64,000 bases of DNA from an uncultured Collinsella sp. Its GTDB lineage: Bacteria; Actinomycetota; Coriobacteriia; Coriobacteriales; Coriobacteriaceae. Position 1 is the first letter of the stretch; each line of letters starts with the position of its first letter. A program made the position numbers and the translations under genes. The notes beneath the pieces were generated by a model. The model was not told where the DNA came from and searched no databases. It worked only from the letters and a program-made list of their open reading frames with translations. Where the stretch lies: positions 1-64,000 of the forward strand of contig URWW01000001.1 of the NCBI GenBank assembly GCA_900551665.1. Reading direction: 5' to 3'. Below are positions 10,714-18,554 of this stretch, piece after piece.

Positions 10714-11196
10714 CTATACCTCCGAATTCATTCCGGGTTGAGTCATGACCTTATAGGCCTGCTCAAGTTGGTGACGCACGGATGCGTCGCGGCGGCGTCC
10801 GTTGACGGACAGGATGATGCCGCCGGTGATCGACGGATCGACATGCTCGATCAGGAACACGTTGCGACCCAGATCGAGTTCGCACTTCTGGGTGACCAGC
10901 ATGCGCAGCTCGTTGTCGAGCGGGACCGCCGTGGTGACGGTAACGCCGACCGTGGCCTCGTCGCCCTCGGCCATCTCGCTATAGAGGTCGAGAACGGCGC
11001 CGAGCTTATCGAGGTCGCCGTTGGCGGCCATCTGCGAAAGGACGGAGAGGACCTCCGGACTCGCATTCGCCTCGGCCTTGAGGGGCTCGATGTTCTCGAG
11101 AACGCGGTTCTCGGTCTTGGCGGCCTCGAGCAGCGTACGCGCGTAGGTTTCCAGCTTGCGCTTCTCGAAGCGATCGCTGATGGACGGATTAGGCAT
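10714..11196 (-). CDS. atpH: F1Fo ATP synthase subunit delta
   Basis: Links the peripheral stalk to the top of F1. About 160 aa; N-terminal helical bundle (FEKRKLETYARTLLEAA) and C-terminal segment with IDPSITGGIILSVNGRRRD-like sequence (VDPSITGGIIL). Start at ATG 11196 (MPNPSISD) overlaps the atpF stop by 8 nt; an upstream in-frame start at 11253 would lie deep in atpF and is less likely. Confidence 0.94.
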   Translation of the reverse strand: MPNPSISDRFEKRKLETYARTLLEAAKTENRVLENIEPLKAEANASPEVLSVLSQMAANGDLDKLGAVLDLYSEMAEGDEATVGVTVTTAVPLDNELRMLVTQKCELDLGRNVFLIEHVDPSITGGIILSVNGRRRDASVRHQLEQAYKVMTQPGMNSEV

Positions 11197-11791
11197 TGAG
11201 CTTACCCACTTCCGCAAGATACTTCTTGATGAGCTCGCGCTGCTTGGCCTCATCGTTGGCGAGCGTGTCGCCCACGATGGACTTGGCCACGGCGACGGAC
11301 ATCTTGGCGATGGTGTCGGTGGCGCTCATGTAAGCGCGCTTCTTCTCATCCTCGGCGCGATCGCGCGCCTTGGCGATGATTTCCTCGGCCTCGGTGTGAG
11401 CGGCGGCGACGATGCGCGAACGCTCCTTGTCGGCGTCGCCGCGAGCCTCGAGAACAATCTCGGAAGCCTTGCGACGGGCCTCGGCGACGATGGCATCGGC
11501 CTGCTCGCGAATCTCGGCCGCCTCGGCCTTGGTGGCGTCGGCCTGCTCGAGGCTGTCCTCGATCTTGTGCTCACGGGCATCCAGAACGGAAATGACCTTG
11601 GGCCAGACGAACTTGGACAGCAGGAACCAGATGATCAGGAAGATGACGAGCGCGGGAACGAACTCGGCCATCTTGGGGATCAGGATATCCGCGCCACCTG
11701 ATTCGGTTCCCTCAGCAAAAGCCAGGGCGGGGGTAAACAGCACCGAGGCGGCGGCCCCAAGTGCGATACCTGCGCTTTTAACGTTTTTCAT
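11189..11791 (-). CDS. atpF: F1Fo ATP synthase subunit b, with N-terminal signal-like segment
   Basis: Peripheral-stalk subunit. About 200 aa from ATG 11791, preceded by GAGGGGGAG. The stalk is clear: membrane helix FVPALVIFLIIWFLLSKF at about 43-60, then a long Ala/Glu/Lys coiled coil. Unusually, an extra 26 residues precede it (MKNVKSAGIALGAAASVLF, TPALAFAEG), which read as a Sec signal with an A-F-A cleavage site. The mature N terminus would then be outside the cell, the expected topology for b. Whether it is cleaved is not known from sequence. Confidence 0.95.
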   Translation of the reverse strand: MKNVKSAGIALGAAASVLFTPALAFAEGTESGGADILIPKMAEFVPALVIFLIIWFLLSKFVWPKVISVLDAREHKIEDSLEQADATKAEAAEIREQADAIVAEARRKASEIVLEARGDADKERSRIVAAAHTEAEEIIAKARDRAEDEKKRAYMSATDTIAKMSVAVAKSIVGDTLANDEAKQRELIKKYLAEVGKLNA

Positions 11792-11837
11792 GACTCCCCC
11801 TCGGGATTCACGCCCGGTACTCTTGCGAAGACCGAAC

Positions 11838-12032
11838 TTATTTGACAACCAGTGCGACGACGAAGCCGATCAGGGCCAGAGCCTCGGCGAAGGCGGCAGC
11901 CATGATGAAGACGGTGAAGACGCGGTCCTGAACCTCGGGCTGACGGGCCATGGCGCTCGCGACGCCGTATGCTGCCAGACCGATAGCGATGCTCGCGCCG
12001 ATAACACCAAGACCGTAACCGATAACTCCCAC
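11838..12032 (-). CDS. atpE: F1Fo ATP synthase subunit c
   Basis: Ring proteolipid. Only 64 aa, at the short end of the family. Two helices joined by the polar loop ARQPE; the essential carboxylate is the Glu in AFAEALALIGF. The residues that make a Na+ site in Na+-type rings (Gln in helix 1 and Ser/Thr after the Glu) are Ile and Ala here, so a proton is the likely coupling ion (inference). Start is GTG with AAGGAGG four nt upstream. It follows atpB by about 100 nt. Confidence 0.97.
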   Translation of the reverse strand: MGVIGYGLGVIGASIAIGLAAYGVASAMARQPEVQDRVFTVFIMAAAFAEALALIGFVVALVVK

Positions 12033-12130
12033 AATTCCTCCTTGAGTTCATGCGCCGCCTACCGGCGCATCTTGAACACGATACCTATATCAAATGCCCC
12101 GTATGGGATATGGGCATTTGGTACCCAATA

Positions 12131-12931
12131 TTAGTGGCCCTCAGCCTCAGCGCCCTGAATGTACACGGCGGTAAGGACGGTGAAGACGTACGCCTGGATG
12201 ACGCCGACGAAGATCTCGATCGCATAGATCACGAACAGGATCGCGCCGAACACCAGGGACGGGATGGCCCCCAGGACGTTCGCGGCGGTGAGCTGCGCAA
12301 TGAGCGGCTCGGCGAACAGGGAGACCATGAGGGCAAACGACCCGAGCACGATATGGCCGGCGAACATGTTGCAGAACAGACGCACGGCGAGCGTGATGGG
12401 ACGAAGCAGCGTGGAGATGAGCTCGATCACCCAGATGAGGATGTTGAGCGGGAACATGACACCCTTGGGCGCGAGGCTCTTGATGTAGCCCCAGACGCCA
12501 TGGTTCTTCATGCCCACGCGGACGAAGTAGATGAACACCACGAGCGCCAGGGCGGCAGTGGTGGAGATGGTACCCGTGCCGGGCTTCATGCCGGGGATGA
12601 TGCCGATGATGTTGTTCACCACGATGAACATGAACAGAGTGCCCAGGAAGGGCAGGTGACGACGCCAGGACTCCTTGCCCAGAATGCCCACGCCCACGTC
12701 GTTCTCGAGGTACTCGATCACGAACTCGACGGCATTGGCGAAACGGCCGCGAGGCACCACGGCGACGCGCTTTGCGAACGCGAACATGATGATGAGCAGC
12801 ACGATCGAGGAAACGATCAGCCAGAACGTGTACTGCGTCAGGCCTGAAACCAAGTCGCCGACCACCGGTATCGAGCTGAAGCTCGACACAAGGTGGTTAA
12901 TCTCGGCCGGCAGCTTATCGAATGCTTCCAA
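12131..12931 (-). CDS. atpB: F1Fo ATP synthase subunit a
   Basis: Membrane stator with the proton half-channels. 266 aa, multiple membrane helices. The essential Arg lies in LLRPITLAVRLFCNMFAGH and the conserved C-terminal helix in GVIQAYVFTVLTAVYIQ. First structural gene after the small membrane ORF, standard order B-E-F-H-A-G-D-C. Confidence 0.97.
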   Translation of the reverse strand: MEAFDKLPAEINHLVSSFSSIPVVGDLVSGLTQYTFWLIVSSIVLLIIMFAFAKRVAVVPRGRFANAVEFVIEYLENDVGVGILGKESWRRHLPFLGTLFMFIVVNNIIGIIPGMKPGTGTISTTAALALVVFIYFVRVGMKNHGVWGYIKSLAPKGVMFPLNILIWVIELISTLLRPITLAVRLFCNMFAGHIVLGSFALMVSLFAEPLIAQLTAANVLGAIPSLVFGAILFVIYAIEIFVGVIQAYVFTVLTAVYIQGAEAEGH

Positions 12932-12942
12932 CGCTAACCCTC

Positions 12943-13233
12943 CTAGAGTCTACGACTCATCGTTATGGCGGCGAGAACCGCCCACATGACCAGGAACCCT
13001 CCGAGGAACCCGATCGCGAACACCACCAAATCCGCTGGCGCCACAGCCCACATCAGGGCGAATACCGCCATCAGAAAGACAAACGATATCGCGAGCGCCG
13101 CCATTCCCTTGCCGACCGTCGGTCGCATGCGCTTCTTCCGCGCAAGCAAGACCACCGTCAACATGGGCATGAAGCCGGCGACGCCGATTCCCATCCCCGC
13201 CACGAGGACGCCGATGTCACCGGAATCGACCAT
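12943..13233 (-). CDS. small membrane protein in the atpI position
   Basis: 96 aa with three hydrophobic segments (about 5-30, 43-65, 68-90) and basic loops (ARKKRMRPTVGKG). AtpI, found at this place in many atp operons, helps c-ring assembly and Mg2+ handling; the assignment here is by position and size, not by a recognised motif. Start ATG 13233 has GAAAGG 6 nt upstream. It is the first gene after the mapped promoter. Confidence 0.7.
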   Translation of the reverse strand: MVDSGDIGVLVAGMGIGVAGFMPMLTVVLLARKKRMRPTVGKGMAALAISFVFLMAVFALMWAVAPADLVVFAIGFLGGFLVMWAVLAAITMSRRL

Positions 13234-13325
13234 CGATCGCCTTTCCACTGCACAATCATGACCGTCGCGGCCATCTCATCCCATGCCCGAAACACGGGGC
13301 AAAACTGCCCGTAACCGCACGATTA

Positions 13326-13365
13326 CCAGTGACTGGCAGTATATCGCGCGGCGTTTCACGCGCAA
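13326..13365 (-). promoter_or_regulatory. putative sigma-A promoter of the ATP synthase operon with palindromic site
   Basis: On the minus strand: -35 TTGCGC (13360-13365), 16-bp spacer, -10 TATACT (13338-13343). An 11-bp palindrome CCAGTGACTGG (13326-13336) covers the expected start site. The 5' leader to the first ATG would be about 98 nt and contains a GGGCA/TGCCC mini-hairpin (near 13303-13316). Confidence 0.55.
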
Positions 13366-13372
13366 GGAAATT

Positions 13373-13461
13373 TTGACAACTGGACTATGATTATGAACAT
13401 CTGTTCACAAAGAGACATCCGTGAAATATATTTCATCACATATACGCACAGATGTCTCTTT
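13373..13461. other. structured AT-rich intergenic element with three nested palindromes
   Basis: In the 339-nt gap between upp and the atp promoter. Contains TGAACA-TC-TGTTCA (13394-13407, fits the Gram-positive LexA pattern GAAC-N4-GTTC), an 11-bp inverted repeat AAAGAGACATC/GATGTCTCTTT (13409-13419, 13451-13461), and inside its loop the perfect palindrome TGAAATATATTTCA (13422-13435). A TTGACA starts at 13373, without a good -10. Further left a 9-bp hairpin AACGGCAAG/CTTGCCGTT follows (about 13497-13516). No ORF; could be an operator cluster, terminator or small RNA. Confidence 0.5.
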
Positions 13462-13572
13462 TCCTTTGCGAATTAACGGCAATATTTTATCGCCTCAACG
13501 GCAAGTTCTTGCCGTTTCGCGTCATCAATCGACACGGCGTGCGCCACAGGTGCACGCCGCTTGAGAGAAACG

Positions 13573-14220
13573 CTATAGAGTGCCAAAAATACGGTCGCCA
13601 GCATCGCCCAGTCCAGGGACAATATATGCAGCGTCGTTCAGTTTCTCATCAATGGAGCAGGTATACAAGCGGACATCGGGGTCGTGTCCGAGAACGGTCG
13701 CAATCCCCTCGGGAGCGGCGACCAGGACGAGCAAGCGGATGTCCTTCACGCCCTGTGCGCGCAGGTAATCGATAGCGGCGGTTGCCGAGCCACCGGTGGC
13801 GAGCATGGGATCGACAACCAGGCAGATGCGCTGGTCGGCATCGGAAGGCAGCTTCGCATAGTACTCGTGCGGCTCGTGCGTGACCTCGTCGCGGTACATG
13901 CCCACATGGCCGACGCGTGCCGCCGGGATGAGCTCGAGCAGGCCGTCGACCATACCGAGGCCCGCGCGCAGAATGGGCACGATAGCGACTTTGCGGCCGG
14001 CGATGCGCTTGCCGGTGGTCTCGCAGATGGGGGTAGTCACGGGCGCGTCCTCGAGCGGGAAATCGCGGGTCGCCTCATAACCCTCGAACAGGGCCAGCTC
14101 CTTGACGAGCTCTCGGAACTGCTTGGAGCCGGTGTTCTCATCACGCATGATGGTCAGCTTGTGCTGGACGAGTGGATGGTCGACGAGGGTCACCCGGCTG
14201 CGATCGAAATCGACGGACAT
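13573..14220 (-). CDS. upp: uracil phosphoribosyltransferase
   Basis: Salvages uracil to UMP using PRPP. 215 aa. PRPP-binding loop VVDPMLATGGSA, ILRAGLGMVDG and the C-terminal uracil site YIVPGLGDAGDR are present. AAGGAG stands 6 nt before the ATG. It is 27 nt downstream of rpiB, so both pentose/PRPP-related genes may share a transcript. Confidence 0.97.
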   Translation of the reverse strand: MSVDFDRSRVTLVDHPLVQHKLTIMRDENTGSKQFRELVKELALFEGYEATRDFPLEDAPVTTPICETTGKRIAGRKVAIVPILRAGLGMVDGLLELIPAARVGHVGMYRDEVTHEPHEYYAKLPSDADQRICLVVDPMLATGGSATAAIDYLRAQGVKDIRLLVLVAAPEGIATVLGHDPDVRLYTCSIDEKLNDAAYIVPGLGDAGDRIFGTL

Positions 14221-14247
14221 ACTGTACTCCTTAAATTGAACGAAGAG

Positions 14248-14685
14248 TTAGTCGAGGGCCATGATCTTGGCGACGCGCGCCTCGTGGCGGCCACCCTCAA
14301 ATTCGGTGGTAAGGAAGGTCTTGACGATCTCCTTGTTGACCTCGAGGTCGACGAAACGGCCGGACAGGCACACCACGTTACCGTTGTTGTGCTGACGGAA
14401 GAGCTCCGCAAACGGGACGGACGTAATGGAGGAGGCGCGCGCACCAGCGACCTTGTCGGCGGCGACCGCCATACCGATGCCCGTGCCGCACACGAGAACA
14501 CCGCGATCGGCCTCGCCGGCAGAGACGGCCTTGGCCACGGGGGCGGCATAGTCGGGGTAATCGACGGAAGCGTCGGTATCGGGGCCCATGTCGGTGACAT
14601 CGAAGCCCAGTTCATCGGCGATATAGGCCGCCAGAGCCTGCTTCTGCTCGAATCCACCGTGGTCGGAGGCGATGGCGATGCGCAT
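14248..14685 (-). CDS. rpiB: ribose-5-phosphate isomerase B
   Basis: Isomerises ribose 5-phosphate and ribulose 5-phosphate. About 145 aa. Visible: ASDHGG (phosphate/substrate Asp-His), the catalytic Cys in VLVCGTGIGM, and the anion loop HNNGNVVCLSGR. Start ATG 14685 has GAAAGGA 7 nt upstream; the in-frame start at 14709 lacks a site. RpiB folds also act as sugar-phosphate isomerases for galactose 6-phosphate or allose, but the upp neighbour favours ribose. Confidence 0.94.
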   Translation of the reverse strand: MRIAIASDHGGFEQKQALAAYIADELGFDVTDMGPDTDASVDYPDYAAPVAKAVSAGEADRGVLVCGTGIGMAVAADKVAGARASSITSVPFAELFRQHNNGNVVCLSGRFVDLEVNKEIVKTFLTTEFEGGRHEARVAKIMALD

Positions 14686-14797
14686 GTGCACGTCCTTTCT
14701 CTTATACATATGATCAGCTCGCTTGGTCGCACGAGCCTATTCCACTCTAACAGGTCGGGACGGCGCTCACGCCGTCGCGCGGGACGTTTACGAAAGC

Positions 14798-14831
14798 GGC
14801 CCCGCATCCGGGCGACAGGGATGCAGGGCCG
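14798..14831 (-). terminator. probable terminator downstream of glpK
   Basis: A 12-bp stem GGCCCTGCATCC/GGATGCGGGGCC with one wobble pair, followed on the minus strand by GCTTTCGT. About 45 nt after the glpK stop. The U tract is weak. Confidence 0.55.
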
Positions 14832-14875
14832 GTTCAACACAGAGAAGTCGGCCTGATGGCCACTGGGGATGCGCC

Positions 14876-16414
14876 CTAGCGCGAGCGCGCGCGGTCGACG
14901 GCGCTATGCCAGCCGGAGAGGTTGCGAGCCACCTCGCCTTCGGCCATCTGGGGCTCGAAGCGTCGGCCGGGCACGCGGTTCTGCTCGAGCTCCTCGAGGT
15001 CCTCCCAGTACCCGACCGCAAGCCCGGCGAGATAGGCCGCGCCGAGAGCCGTGGTCTCCACGTTTTCCGTCTGTTCAACGGGAATGCGCAGCAAGTCGGC
15101 CTGGAACTGCATGATGAAGTCGTTGCGTGAGGCGCCTCCGTCAACCGAAAGGCTCTCCAGCTGGACGCCGGCATCGAGCTGCATGGCGTGCAGCACGTCG
15201 AAACTCTGATACGCCATGGACTCGCACGCAGCGCGCACAATCGTCGCACGGTCTGACGCGCCGGTGAGCCCGCAGATGAGACCGCGTGCGTCGGGGTCCC
15301 ACCACGGGGCGCCCAAGCCGCTGAAAGCCGGCACGAGATAGCACCCGCCGTTGTCTTCCAGGCTCTTACACAGATCGGCTGCCTCCTTGGTACTGGAAAG
15401 CAGGCCGAGCTTGTCGCGAAGCCACTGAATGGTGGCCCCGGCGTGGAAAATCGAGCCCTCGAGCGCGTAGGAGATCTTGCCGTCCAAGGCAATGCCAATG
15501 GTGGAAACGAGACCCCTCTCGGACTTAACGCAGGTGTCACCGGTGTTCATGAGCATGAAGCAGCCCGTGCCGTAGGTGTTCTTCGTGCATCCGGGCCTGA
15601 AACAGCAGTGGCCGAACAGCGAGGCCTGCTGATCGCCCGCAACGCCGGTGATCGAGGGGCCGTACGTCATGATCTCGTTGGAAACACTGCCGTAATCGTC
15701 GGAACTCCACTTGACCTCCGGCAGCATCGAACGCGGAACGTCGAGCAGTTCGAGCAACTCATCGTCCCACTCGAGCGTATGGATGTTGAACAGCATCGTG
15801 CGGCTCGCGTTGGTGTAGTCGGTGGCGTGCACCATGCCGCCCGTCAGGTTGTAGATGAGCCACGTGTCGATGGTTCCGAACATGAGCTCGCCGGCATCGG
15901 CCGCCGCGCGGGCGCCGTCCACATTGTCGAGGATCCATTTGATCTTGGTTCCCGAGAAGTACGGATCGGGCATGAGGCCGGTCTTGTCGCGGATGATGTC
16001 GGACATGCCGTCCGCGATGAGGGCATCAGTGATCTCGGACGTGCGGCGGCACTGCCACACAATGGCGTTGTGCACGGGCAAACCGGAATCGCGGTCCCAC
16101 ACCACGGTGGTCTCGCGCTGGTTGGTGATGCCGATGGCCGCGATGCGGTCGGAATGGATGCCGCTCTTGAACTGAACCTCCATCATGACCGCGATTTGGG
16201 AGGCCAGGATCTCCATGGGATCCTGCTCGACCCAGCCCGGACGCGGATAGAAGGTTTTAATACGGCGTGAGGCCTGCGCGACAATGCAATCGTATTCATC
16301 GACGATGACGGCTCGGACCGAAGTGGTGCCCGAGTCGAGCGCCATGATATATCGCCCACCCGTGGGGTTGTATGCCACATCCACTTTGCTGAGATCTTTG
16401 AGAGTAACCGCCAT
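14876..16414 (-). CDS. glpK: glycerol kinase
   Basis: Phosphorylates glycerol to glycerol 3-phosphate. 512 aa, FGGY family. N-terminal ALDSGTTSVRAVI (ATP/phosphate loop), GWVEQDP, TNQRETTVVWD, the glycerol-contact DTWLIYNLT and GDQQASLFG, and the C-terminal adenosine motif SVDGGASRNDF. The FGGY signature region (YGTGCFMLMNTG) is normal. Neither glpF nor glpD is adjacent. A 249-nt leader with a long hairpin precedes it. Confidence 0.97.
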   Translation of the reverse strand: MAVTLKDLSKVDVAYNPTGGRYIMALDSGTTSVRAVIVDEYDCIVAQASRRIKTFYPRPGWVEQDPMEILASQIAVMMEVQFKSGIHSDRIAAIGITNQRETTVVWDRDSGLPVHNAIVWQCRRTSEITDALIADGMSDIIRDKTGLMPDPYFSGTKIKWILDNVDGARAAADAGELMFGTIDTWLIYNLTGGMVHATDYTNASRTMLFNIHTLEWDDELLELLDVPRSMLPEVKWSSDDYGSVSNEIMTYGPSITGVAGDQQASLFGHCCFRPGCTKNTYGTGCFMLMNTGDTCVKSERGLVSTIGIALDGKISYALEGSIFHAGATIQWLRDKLGLLSSTKEAADLCKSLEDNGGCYLVPAFSGLGAPWWDPDARGLICGLTGASDRATIVRAACESMAYQSFDVLHAMQLDAGVQLESLSVDGGASRNDFIMQFQADLLRIPVEQTENVETTALGAAYLAGLAVGYWEDLEELEQNRVPGRRFEPQMAEGEVARNLSGWHSAVDRARSR

Positions 16415-16505
16415 CGGGGACCTTCCTTACGCATGCCCCCACCGTCGATACGGTCGGAGGCGTACAGAGCCGCCCTAGCATTGTTTCACGCGCAAGCCCG
16501 TCCCA

Positions 16506-16552
16506 CACCGACGGACAGTTACCTACCCGCCAGACGGGATAACTGGTCGGTG
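16506..16552 (-). promoter_or_regulatory. long interrupted hairpin in the glpK leader
   Basis: Three nested arms: CACCGAC/GTCGGTG (16506-16512, 16546-16552), CAGTTA/TAACTG (16516-16521, 16540-16545), CCCG/CGGG (16526-16529, 16535-16538), 17 bp in all with small bulges. It sits about 90 nt upstream of glpK, and could be the end of the tsaC transcript, an operator or a leader RNA. No U tract on either side. Confidence 0.4.
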
Positions 16553-16662
16553 TATGAACAGTTTTCTCAGGCAAAAGGCATGTGTCCCCTAAGCGACGAT
16601 GAGTGCCTTCTGATTCGCGGCGGGTCCGTCAGCGGCGGCGCGCTTCCACACCCATGCACACG

Positions 16663-17307
16663 TTATTCCAGCACGGCCCTGATCTCCCGCACCGTCAATG
16701 CCCCTTCACGCAGGATCTGAAGCTCCCCGTCACGCACGGCCACAATGGTCGAGGCGTCTCGGCACGGGGTCTCTCCCGCATCGATGGCAACATCGACACC
16801 AGCCAGAATGCGCGGTTCAACCTCATCAAATGAGATCGGCGCCGGCTTGCCATGCGTGTTCGCCGAGGTCACCGCCAGCGGCGATCCGCAACGCGCGATA
16901 AGCTCCTGGACGACAGGTGACGCAGAGGCACGCAGGGCGACCGTCCCATCCGCAGCCCGCATGAACAGCGGCACGTCGTCCGCTGCAGGGACCACGAGCG
17001 TGAGGGCACCCGGCCACAGCTTTTCCGCCAAAGCGCATATCGAATGAGGCACATCCTTGCCGTAACGCTCGAGGGCCGCCGGACCATCGACAAGCCACGG
17101 CACCGTCTGGGTGAGCTCGCGCTGTTTGAGGGTGAATATGCGCCCATAACCCGTATGGGGCCCGGGGGTCTCCAGGTTCGCCGCGAAAGCGGATACGGCC
17201 ACCCCCACCCCGTAGACCGTCTCGGTCGGAACGAGCGCGAGGCCTCCCGCCGTCAGGCAGTCGGCGGCAGGTCCGAGATTGTCGTGACCCTTAATCACAT
17301 TCGACAT
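16663..17307 (-). CDS. tsaC: L-threonylcarbamoyladenylate synthase (Sua5/YrdC/TsaC)
   Basis: Makes threonylcarbamoyl-AMP for the t6A modification of ANN-decoding tRNAs. About 214 aa, YrdC domain only. Visible: PTETVYGVG, the basic loop in TLKQRE, WPGALTLVV, VALRAS and LAVTSANTHGKPAP. Start ATG 17307 with GGGGAGAAG upstream; the upstream in-frame extension is a frame artefact of the preceding gene. Close to prmC and prfA, as in many Gram-positive genomes. Confidence 0.95.
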   Translation of the reverse strand: MSNVIKGHDNLGPAADCLTAGGLALVPTETVYGVGVAVSAFAANLETPGPHTGYGRIFTLKQRELTQTVPWLVDGPAALERYGKDVPHSICALAEKLWPGALTLVVPAADDVPLFMRAADGTVALRASASPVVQELIARCGSPLAVTSANTHGKPAPISFDEVEPRILAGVDVAIDAGETPCRDASTIVAVRDGELQILREGALTVREIRAVLE

Positions 17308-17321
17308 AACGAGCTTCTCCC

Positions 17322-18551
17322 CTACCTCACAAATACATAAGCGGCCAGGCGCTCCAGCGCCTCGCATAGGCGCGCAGTCGGCAACGCCAGGTTGATGCGG
17401 ATCGTCTTCTCTCCGCCAAACGGGCGCCCGTCTTGCCATAGCACACCGACCTCGACGCCAGAGCGCAGCAGCTCGTCGATGTCCATGCCATGGGCGGCAC
17501 ACCAACCTCCGCAATCTAAGTAGAGCATGTACGTCCCCTGCGGTCGCGCAAAATCGACACCGGCGATCCCCTCAAAGAACTCCGAGGCGATCCGTACGTT
17601 GCGACCAAGAACTTCTCGCAGCTCATCAACCCAGGCAGCGCCTTCGTCGCTGTATGCACCCAAAAGCGCATGCATGGAGAGCACGTTTTGCATGTTGTAG
17701 TGCGACAAACTCGCCTGCTTGGCCAAGCGAGCCTGAAGCCACGGATTGTAGACGACGCGGTAGCCACCGATAAGCCCCGCAAGGTTGAACGTCTTACTCG
17801 GGGCGTACAGCGCGACGGTCCGCATCCGTGCGTCATCGCTCACGCTCTGCGTGGGGATGTGGACACTGCCTCCCAAAACGATATCCGACCATATCTCATC
17901 TGAAATAACGTAGACATCGTACTTTCGGAACAGACCCATCGCCCGCTCGAGCTCCCAGCGTTCCCACACGCGCCCCGTCGGGTTATGAGGCGAGCACAGA
18001 ATGGCCGCGTGGATCTCCCTCGTCGCGAGCTTGCGCTCCATGTCCTCGTAATCCATGCGCCACACGCCCTCGGCGTCGCGCTGTAGCCAACTCGTCACCA
18101 GGTCGTATCCCGCATTTTTAAGCGTGTTGGTGAATCCGGTGTACGTTGGGGCATGAACGAGCACCTTGTCCCCACACGAGCACAACACAGCAAGGGCGTT
18201 GGCAACACCGCCGAGCACCCCATTTTCATAGCCGATATTCTCGGGTTCCAACCCCACGACCCCGTTGCGGCGCCCATGCCACCAGGCGATGCGATCGTAA
18301 TACTCCTGCGGATACTCGAAATATCCGAAACACGGATGTTCGAGCCGCTCTCGCATGGCGCGCAGCACCGAAGGAGCGGTGGCAAATCCCATATCGGCCA
18401 CCCACATGGGGATGACGTCAAACCCTTCGCGCACAACGGCGTCAACAGGGCCCAAAGAGCCACCGGAAATCGCTCCGGCTGCATCCGCGGCAATCGAATC
18501 GTGTCCCGTGCGATCGATAACGTCCGTGAAATTGAACATAGGCACGCACAT
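17322..18551 (-). CDS. PatB/MalY-type PLP-dependent C-S lyase (aminotransferase class I fold)
   Basis: Likely cleaves cystathionine or cysteine-type substrates to a thiol, pyruvate and ammonia. 409 aa. PatB hallmarks: MWVADMGFATAP near residue 50, FGYFEYP, YENGVLGGVANAL, the CSPHNPTGR motif, SDEIWSDIV, and the PLP Lys in APSKTFNLAG. C-terminal Arg in TIRINLALP binds the carboxylate. ATG 18551 has GGTGGG 7 nt upstream; ATG 18539 is an alternative. Three nt downstream of prmC. MalY-like regulatory moonlighting is known in E. coli but not suggested here. Confidence 0.9.
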   Translation of the reverse strand: MCVPMFNFTDVIDRTGHDSIAADAAGAISGGSLGPVDAVVREGFDVIPMWVADMGFATAPSVLRAMRERLEHPCFGYFEYPQEYYDRIAWWHGRRNGVVGLEPENIGYENGVLGGVANALAVLCSCGDKVLVHAPTYTGFTNTLKNAGYDLVTSWLQRDAEGVWRMDYEDMERKLATREIHAAILCSPHNPTGRVWERWELERAMGLFRKYDVYVISDEIWSDIVLGGSVHIPTQSVSDDARMRTVALYAPSKTFNLAGLIGGYRVVYNPWLQARLAKQASLSHYNMQNVLSMHALLGAYSDEGAAWVDELREVLGRNVRIASEFFEGIAGVDFARPQGTYMLYLDCGGWCAAHGMDIDELLRSGVEVGVLWQDGRPFGGEKTIRINLALPTARLCEALERLAAYVFVR

Positions 18552-18554
18552 CGC

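Noticed and set aside
11838..12032. Na+-coupled c-ring
   Set aside because: The Gln and Ser/Thr ligands of Na+-type c subunits are Ile and Ala here.
13373..13378. TTGACA as a plus-strand promoter for a small RNA
   Set aside because: No -10 at 16-18 nt; the nearest TATGAT is 8 nt away. Kept only as part of the structured element.
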